NCBI RefSeq assembly: GCF_001486505.1
Contig: NZ_LN909066.1
Span: 600,452-664,451 of the forward strand
DNA: 64,000 bases
DNA from: Paenibacillus rubinfantis
GTDB taxonomy: Bacteria; Bacillota; Bacilli; Paenibacillales; Paenibacillaceae
Direction of reading: 5' to 3'
In this document: positions 60,701-64,000 of the stretch, piece after piece
How positions within the stretch are numbered: the stretch's first letter is position 1
How the letters are laid out: each line of letters opens with the position of its first letter
Notes under the pieces: generated by a model
What the model was told of the DNA's origin: nothing
Seen by the model: the letters and a program-made list of their open reading frames with translations, nothing else
Database searches by the model: none
Translations under genes and position numbers: made by a program

Positions 60701-61977
60701 AGCGGGAAGCGTCGCAGGGGGCGGCGCGGGCGGTGGTTGTGCCCGTCACGCCGGTTTCTTTTACGAAGGAAATGAAAAGTGAATATACGATCCTTGCCCC
60801 GCAGCTCTCGCCCATACACTTCGAATTGTTTGAGACGGTGTTCCGCGGGGCCGGTTACCGGCTGAAGGTGCTGGAGAAAGCCAGCAAGCAAACGATGGAC
60901 GAAGGGTTGAAATTCGTCAACAACGACGCCTGCTACCCGGCGATCGTCACGATCGGGCAAATCATGGCGGCCTTGCGCGGCGGCGATTACGACCCGGAAC
61001 GGACGGCAGTCATTCTGACCCAAACCGGCGGCGGCTGCCGGGCGACCAACTACATCGCCTTGCTGCGTAAAGCGCTCAAAGAAGCGGGGATGGCGCAAAT
61101 CCCAGTCATCTCGCTGAATGCGACAGGCATCGAAAGCCAGCCGGGCTTTAAGCTGAATTTGAAGCTGATCAACCGGCTGATCGCGGCGGCTTGTTACGGC
61201 GACTTGCTGATGCGCCTGCTGTACCGCTTCCGGCCGTACGAGCGGAACGCTGGCGATACCGAGCTGCTGTTCCGCAAATGGATGGTGCTGTGCAAGCATT
61301 CTCTGCGGGAGTTTGCTTTTGGTGACTATAAAGAGCATATTCACAACATGGTCGCGGAGTTTGAAGCCCTGCCGCTTACGGGAGCGGCGAAACCACGTGT
61401 TGGCATCGTCGGCGAAATTCTGATCAAGTTCCACCCGGACGCCAACAACCGGATCGTGGAGGTCATCGAAGCCGAGGGCGGGGAGGCGGTCGTGCCTGAT
61501 TTTCTCGATTTTATGTTCTATTGCTTATACAATCCGATTTACAAGGCCGATCATCTCGGCAAGAGCAAAATGCTGGGCTTCGTGAACCCGCTGGTGATCC
61601 GCTACATCGAGATGTACCGCAAGCCAGTGAAGCAAGCGCTGGAGGCGAGCCGCTACTTAACTCCGCCGGAGAGCATCTACACGCTGGCGGAAAAAGCCGG
61701 ACGCCTGCTGTCGGTCGGCAACCAGATGGGCGAAGGCTGGTTCCTCACGGCGGAGATGATGGAGCTGTTGGATCACGGGGTGAACAACATCGTTTGCATC
61801 CAGCCGTTCGCTTGCCTGCCGAACCACATCACCGGCCGCGGGATGATCAAAGGGCTGAAGGAACTGTACCCGGACGCCAACATCGCGGCGATTGACTACG
61901 ACGCCGGTGCGAGCGAAGTGAACCAGATCAACCGCATCAAGCTGATGATGTCGGTAGCCAGCGGCGTGCTGTGTTAA
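57766..61977 (+). CDS. 2-hydroxyacyl-CoA dehydratase activase/dehydratase multidomain protein
   Basis: 1403 residues. Two ASKHA (BadF/BadG/HgdC) ATPase domains: IGLDIGSTTAKIV with NACAGGTGAFIDQM (Cys bridge), then FLGIDAGSTTTKLVLTG with DIGGQDMKCIKIRGG and ACSAGCGSFLESF. A Cys-rich stretch (CSLCSNNC) follows near 610. Next come a DUF2229 domain (LFENYPFWHTFFTQLGYRVV, SESVCYPAKL) and a HgdB-like C-terminus with NNDACYPAIV. It resembles 'acyl-CoA dehydratase activase-related' proteins of Firmicutes whose substrate is not established. The iron-sulfur cluster and ATP drive electron transfer. Confidence 0.87.
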   Translation: MLLQIGLDIGSTTAKIVALHQGVIVHRAYVRHYSDIRTAVPTLWREVMDRFPGAEASLCISGSSGLKLAELAGIPFLQEVVACTKAIQRLAPETDTAIELGGEDAKIIYLRGGIEQRMNNACAGGTGAFIDQMAALLETDPAGLDEWAARYETIYPIASRCGVFAKTDVQPLLNEGARREDIAASIFQSIVTQTISGLACGRPIRGKVAFLGGPLTFLPQLRVRFIETLQLAPEDVVFPEDAQYFVAIGAGLQSTGGLSLPLGNWLNRMEDAKWTSASDGEHRLAPLFADAQAYHAFRKRHDRDAAPRADLSSYQGPCFLGIDAGSTTTKLVLTGAEDQILHTFYRGNKGNPLASLAEALQEMYARLPEGCYIARTCVTGYGEGLMKAAFRIDAGEVETVAHYKAAARFMPDVDFILDIGGQDMKCIKIRGGAIDSLLLNEACSAGCGSFLESFAGALGLGIAEFAEAALHADHPVDLGSRCTVFMNSKVKQVQKEGATLPDLSAGLAYSVIKNALQKVIKVRNPEELGRRIVVQGGTFYNDAVLRAFELLTGREAIRPDIAGIMGAYGCALLAREQYDGAGRSSLLPCEELHSFTYEVSHARCSLCSNNCAMTISRFPDKSFHVSGNRCERGATQKKHKSTLPNLVDYKYERMFSYDPLPMEQAVRGTVGLPRVLNLFENYPFWHTFFTQLGYRVVLSPKSSKKLYETGMETIPSESVCYPAKLVHGHIDSLIRSQVDFIFYPAVVYEKKEDASADNHFNCPVVASYPEVIRTNMDRLKEQGIPLVSPFLNIDHVPALKKTLQTTFPHIPAEELEAAIEAGLQEAARARGDICAQGEATLKLLEETGAKGVVLCGHPYHSDPEINHGIADLIAGMGLAVLTEDAVCHLGTVKDPLPVVNQWTYHGRMYRAAYFVSSREDLELVQLTSFGCGIDAITADTIQDILERHHKTFTLIKVDEISNLGAARIRLRSLLAAMKEREASQGAARAVVVPVTPVSFTKEMKSEYTILAPQLSPIHFELFETVFRGAGYRLKVLEKASKQTMDEGLKFVNNDACYPAIVTIGQIMAALRGGDYDPERTAVILTQTGGGCRATNYIALLRKALKEAGMAQIPVISLNATGIESQPGFKLNLKLINRLIAAACYGDLLMRLLYRFRPYERNAGDTELLFRKWMVLCKHSLREFAFGDYKEHIHNMVAEFEALPLTGAAKPRVGIVGEILIKFHPDANNRIVEVIEAEGGEAVVPDFLDFMFYCLYNPIYKADHLGKSKMLGFVNPLVIRYIEMYRKPVKQALEASRYLTPPESIYTLAEKAGRLLSVGNQMGEGWFLTAEMMELLDHGVNNIVCIQPFACLPNHITGRGMIKGLKELYPDANIAAIDYDAGASEVNQINRIKLMMSVASGVLC

Positions 61978-61983
61978 GGAACT

Positions 61984-62056
61984 AAAAAAACCTTTAAGCC
62001 ACTATACCCCTCCGTTTTCCGCTAGGCTGGTGTGTGTGTGCTTAAAGGTTTTTTAT
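61984..62056 (+). terminator. Long-loop terminator
   Basis: AACCTTTAAG and CTTAAAGGTT flank a loop of about 42 bases, followed by seven T. Confidence 0.6.
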
Positions 62057-62058
62057 TT

Positions 62059-62236
62059 TATATGAAAAATCATATATAATCCGCCCGTTGAGGGCATTTC
62101 AACGAAATTTTATATGAAATTTCAAATATATTTCGGCTTCTAGCTGACGAAACCTTGGATTCTATATGAAAAATCGAATAGAATACGGGGTTTCGTTGGA
62201 AAAGGAAGCAAATGTATGCGAAAAATCGAATACATT
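62059..62236. repeat. Four iterated hairpins with covarying arms
   Basis: Four palindromes near-share the loop GAAAAATC: 62059-62076 (TATATGA/TCATATA), 62103-62136 (CGAAAT/ATTTCG outer arm), 62159-62184 (ATTCTAT/ATAGAAT) and 62211-62236 (AATGTAT/ATACATT). The arms differ in sequence but stay complementary. No gene overlaps them. Confidence 0.6.
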
Positions 62237-62263
62237 CATCAGTTAAGAGCGCCGCATCCTTGT

Positions 62264-62287
62264 AATGTTGCAGGAAATACAACACTT
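62264..62287. repeat. ATGTTGTA-type hairpin repeat
   Basis: AATGTTGCA, loop GGAAA, TACAACACTT; same five-base loop geometry as the copies around the IS at 37.9-39.6 kb. Confidence 0.55.
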
Positions 62288-62345
62288 CAATCAACCTGCG
62301 ACAACGTTAGGCGCATATAAGCCATGGTAGAGCGTGATCCAACCC

Positions 62346-64000
62346 TCACCCGTTCCGCTGGGCTTCAATCTTCTCCGCCAGCTCGTTCAGATACGTCCAG
62401 CGCTCCATCAGGCGCTCCAGTTCGGCTTCCGCCTCCTGCTGCTGCTGCATCAGCTCCTGCAGCCGGACTGCGTCGCTTGCGGCGGATTCCATTTCCCCGG
62501 AAATGGCGGCAAGACGTTGCTCGGCTGCTTCGATGGTCGCGTCGATCGTCTCGTATTCGCGTTGCTCGTTATAGCTGAACTTCAGCTTCTCGCCGCGGCC
62601 CGGGTCACGGCTGCCGGAATTGGCTGTGGAAGGTGTACCGGCATCCGCTGAACTCGAACCGGCTTTTCGCGATCCAGATGCCGAGCCAGCGCCCGAGCCT
62701 GAGCCCGAACCAGCCCCTGCTCCCGAGCCCGTTGAACCGCCTTCGCTCCCTTTCCCCGTACCGTTCGTTCCACCTGCCGCCTGCGTCCGTTCCTCATACT
62801 CGCTATAGTCGCCCACGTGTACTGCCACTACGCCGCCGCCTTCAAAGGCCATGATTTTGTCCACGGTCCGGTCGAGGAAATAACGATCATGGGAGACGAC
62901 AAACACAGCCCCGGGGAACTCATCCAAATACGCTTCCAGTACGGTTAGCGTCTGGATATCGAGATCGTTGGTGGGTTCGTCCAGCAATAAGACGTTAGGC
63001 GCGCCCATTAATACGCGGAGCAAGTAGAGCCGCCGCTTCTCGCCCCCCGACAGCTTGCCGATCGGCGTCCACAGCATGTCCGGCGGGAACAGGAACCGCT
63101 CCAGCATTTGCGCCGCGGTAATCCGCGAGCCGTCCGCCGTCGTCACCACCTCCGCCTCTTCCTTGATGTATTCGATCGCCCGCTGCTGGCTGTCCATTTC
63201 CTGATGCTCCTGGGTAAAATACCCCAGCTTCACCGTCTGGCCCAACACGATTTCGCCGCCATCCGGCTCGATCCGTCCGGCGATCATGTTCAGCAGCGTC
63301 GATTTCCCGCTGCCGTTGGGCCCCACGATCCCCACGCGGTCGCCCGGGACCGCCGTATAGGTCAAGTCCCCGATGAGCAGCCGCCCTTCGATCGATTTGC
63401 GCAGCCCTTCGATCTCCAGGATTTTGCGGCCCAGGCGAGTGGAAGCAACCGAGATTTCGAGGTTATCGCTCTTATATTCCGTCTTGGCCGATTGCAGCTG
63501 CTCGAACCGTTCGATACGCGCCTTCTGTTTGGTCGAACGCGCTTTGGCTCCGCGGCGGATCCAAGCGAGCTCGTTCCGCAGCAGATTTTGCCGCTTCTGT
63601 TCGGTGGCGGCTTCGCGCTCTTCGCGTTCGCTCTTCAGCTCCAGGAAGCGGCTGTAATTCGCCTCATAGCGGAACAACCGGCCATGATCGAGCTCCAACA
63701 TCACGTTGCAGACCCGGTCCAGAAAATAACGGTCATGCGTGATCAACAGCAGCGCCCCGCGCCGTTTCTGGAGGTACGTCTCCAGCCATGCGACGGATTC
63801 ATTGTCGATGTGGTTGGTGGGCTCGTCCATAATCAGCAGCTCCGAAGGGAGAATTAACGCCGATGCGAGCGCGACGCGCTTGCGCTGGCCCCCGGACAAG
63901 CTGCCCATGTTCTGGGCGAAGTTGGAGATGCCCAGCTTGGAGAGCACGCTTTTGGCATCGCTGACCAGGGTCCATGTTTGCAGCCGGTCCATTTCCTGCG
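62346..64000 (-). CDS. ABC-F family ATPase (Uup-like), N-terminus cut off by window end
   Basis: The first residues lie outside the window; the visible 551 residues start in the middle of the first ATPase domain. Visible: signature LSGGQRKRVALASALILP and DEPTNHID of domain 1, linker, Walker A GPNGSGKSTLLN, LSGGEKRRLYLLRVLMG and DEPTNDLD of domain 2, then a coiled-coil C-terminal domain. An unusual Gly-Ser-Ala-rich linker (GSGAGAGSGSGSG...) lies between domain 2 and the coiled coil. ABC-F proteins act on ribosomes, not in transport; this Uup-like one also has a DNA-linked role. Confidence 0.88.
   Translation of the reverse strand, partial: QEMDRLQTWTLVSDAKSVLSKLGISNFAQNMGSLSGGQRKRVALASALILPSELLIMDEPTNHIDNESVAWLETYLQKRRGALLLITHDRYFLDRVCNVMLELDHGRLFRYEANYSRFLELKSEREEREAATEQKRQNLLRNELAWIRRGAKARSTKQKARIERFEQLQSAKTEYKSDNLEISVASTRLGRKILEIEGLRKSIEGRLLIGDLTYTAVPGDRVGIVGPNGSGKSTLLNMIAGRIEPDGGEIVLGQTVKLGYFTQEHQEMDSQQRAIEYIKEEAEVVTTADGSRITAAQMLERFLFPPDMLWTPIGKLSGGEKRRLYLLRVLMGAPNVLLLDEPTNDLDIQTLTVLEAYLDEFPGAVFVVSHDRYFLDRTVDKIMAFEGGGVVAVHVGDYSEYEERTQAAGGTNGTGKGSEGGSTGSGAGAGSGSGSGAGSASGSRKAGSSSADAGTPSTANSGSRDPGRGEKLKFSYNEQREYETIDATIEAAEQRLAAISGEMESAASDAVRLQELMQQQQEAEAELERLMERWTYLNELAEKIEAQRNG

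Noticed and set aside
63108..63857. 249-residue plus-strand frame
   Set aside because: Antisense to the ABC-F ATPase; composition reflects the opposite strand's codons.

Overview
The window looks like a chromosome segment from a Paenibacillus-type, low-GC Gram-positive spore former of moderate GC content. Evidence: two YjcZ-type small sporulation proteins, RelQ-type alarmone synthetase, YtpB-type terpene synthase, CshA helicase, YitT and YesL/DUF624 proteins, DUF3906, PadR-DUF1048 modules, a TnrA/GlnR-type box, strong AGGAGG-like ribosome binding sites and frequent TTG/GTG starts. No rRNA, tRNA or CRISPR array was recognised.

Layout. 1-2.7 kb: the tail of an RsmF-like rRNA methyltransferase, a YjcZ micro-protein, and an ArsR/DUF2087 regulator with an MFS exporter. 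2.7-10.7 kb, mostly minus strand: HAD phosphatase, a repeat-rich 600-bp gap, rRNA pseudouridine synthase and RsmF (rRNA modification), DUF309 and RelQ (ppGpp), PyrD, and an L,D-transpeptidase split by an in-frame stop. 10.7-12.3 kb: an IS1595-like transposase relative that has lost the expected catalytic motif, next to a cluster of short repeats. 12.3-21.3 kb: Bax inhibitor-like protein, ferredoxin, DinB, citramalate synthase, TlpA-like thioredoxin, JAMM peptidase, exonuclease/DUF294 pair and an ammonium transporter with a GlnR/TnrA box. 21.4-33.3 kb: regulators, membrane proteases, Tpx, a stand-alone structured RNA, CshA, YitT, DUF4015 hydrolase and a MATE pump. 33.4-37.8 kb: a sulfonate-type ABC importer with a flavin monooxygenase, preceded by a leader that contains an intrinsic terminator. 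37.9-39.5 kb: an intact IS with 19-bp inverted repeats and a 5-bp target duplication, sitting in the loop of a small hairpin repeat. 39.7-52.2 kb: pfkA, ytpB, transporters, nitroreductase, WYL regulator, cold-shock protein, PepF, and an overlapping LapA/M42/glycosidase group. 52.4-54.0 kb: an XRE-TPR (RRNPP-type) regulator whose stop overlaps the start of a 39-residue secreted pro-peptide, forming a complete promoter-to-terminator cassette. 54.2-57.1 kb: a DrrAB-like ABC exporter and a PadR-DUF1048 operon that share an operator-like motif. 57.2-64 kb: MarR with a giant acyl-CoA dehydratase activase/dehydratase, four covarying hairpins, and a truncated ABC-F ATPase.

The most interesting items are the peptide-regulator cassette at 52470-53953; three separate families of short palindromic or iterated repeats (GGGATAAT type, ATGTTGTA type and GAAAAATC type); the IS inserted in a hairpin loop; the transposase relative beside the GGGATAAT repeats; the sulfonate operon leader; and the unnamed RNA at 25.7-25.9 kb. 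All functional names rest on reading the translated sequence by eye. No database search was run.
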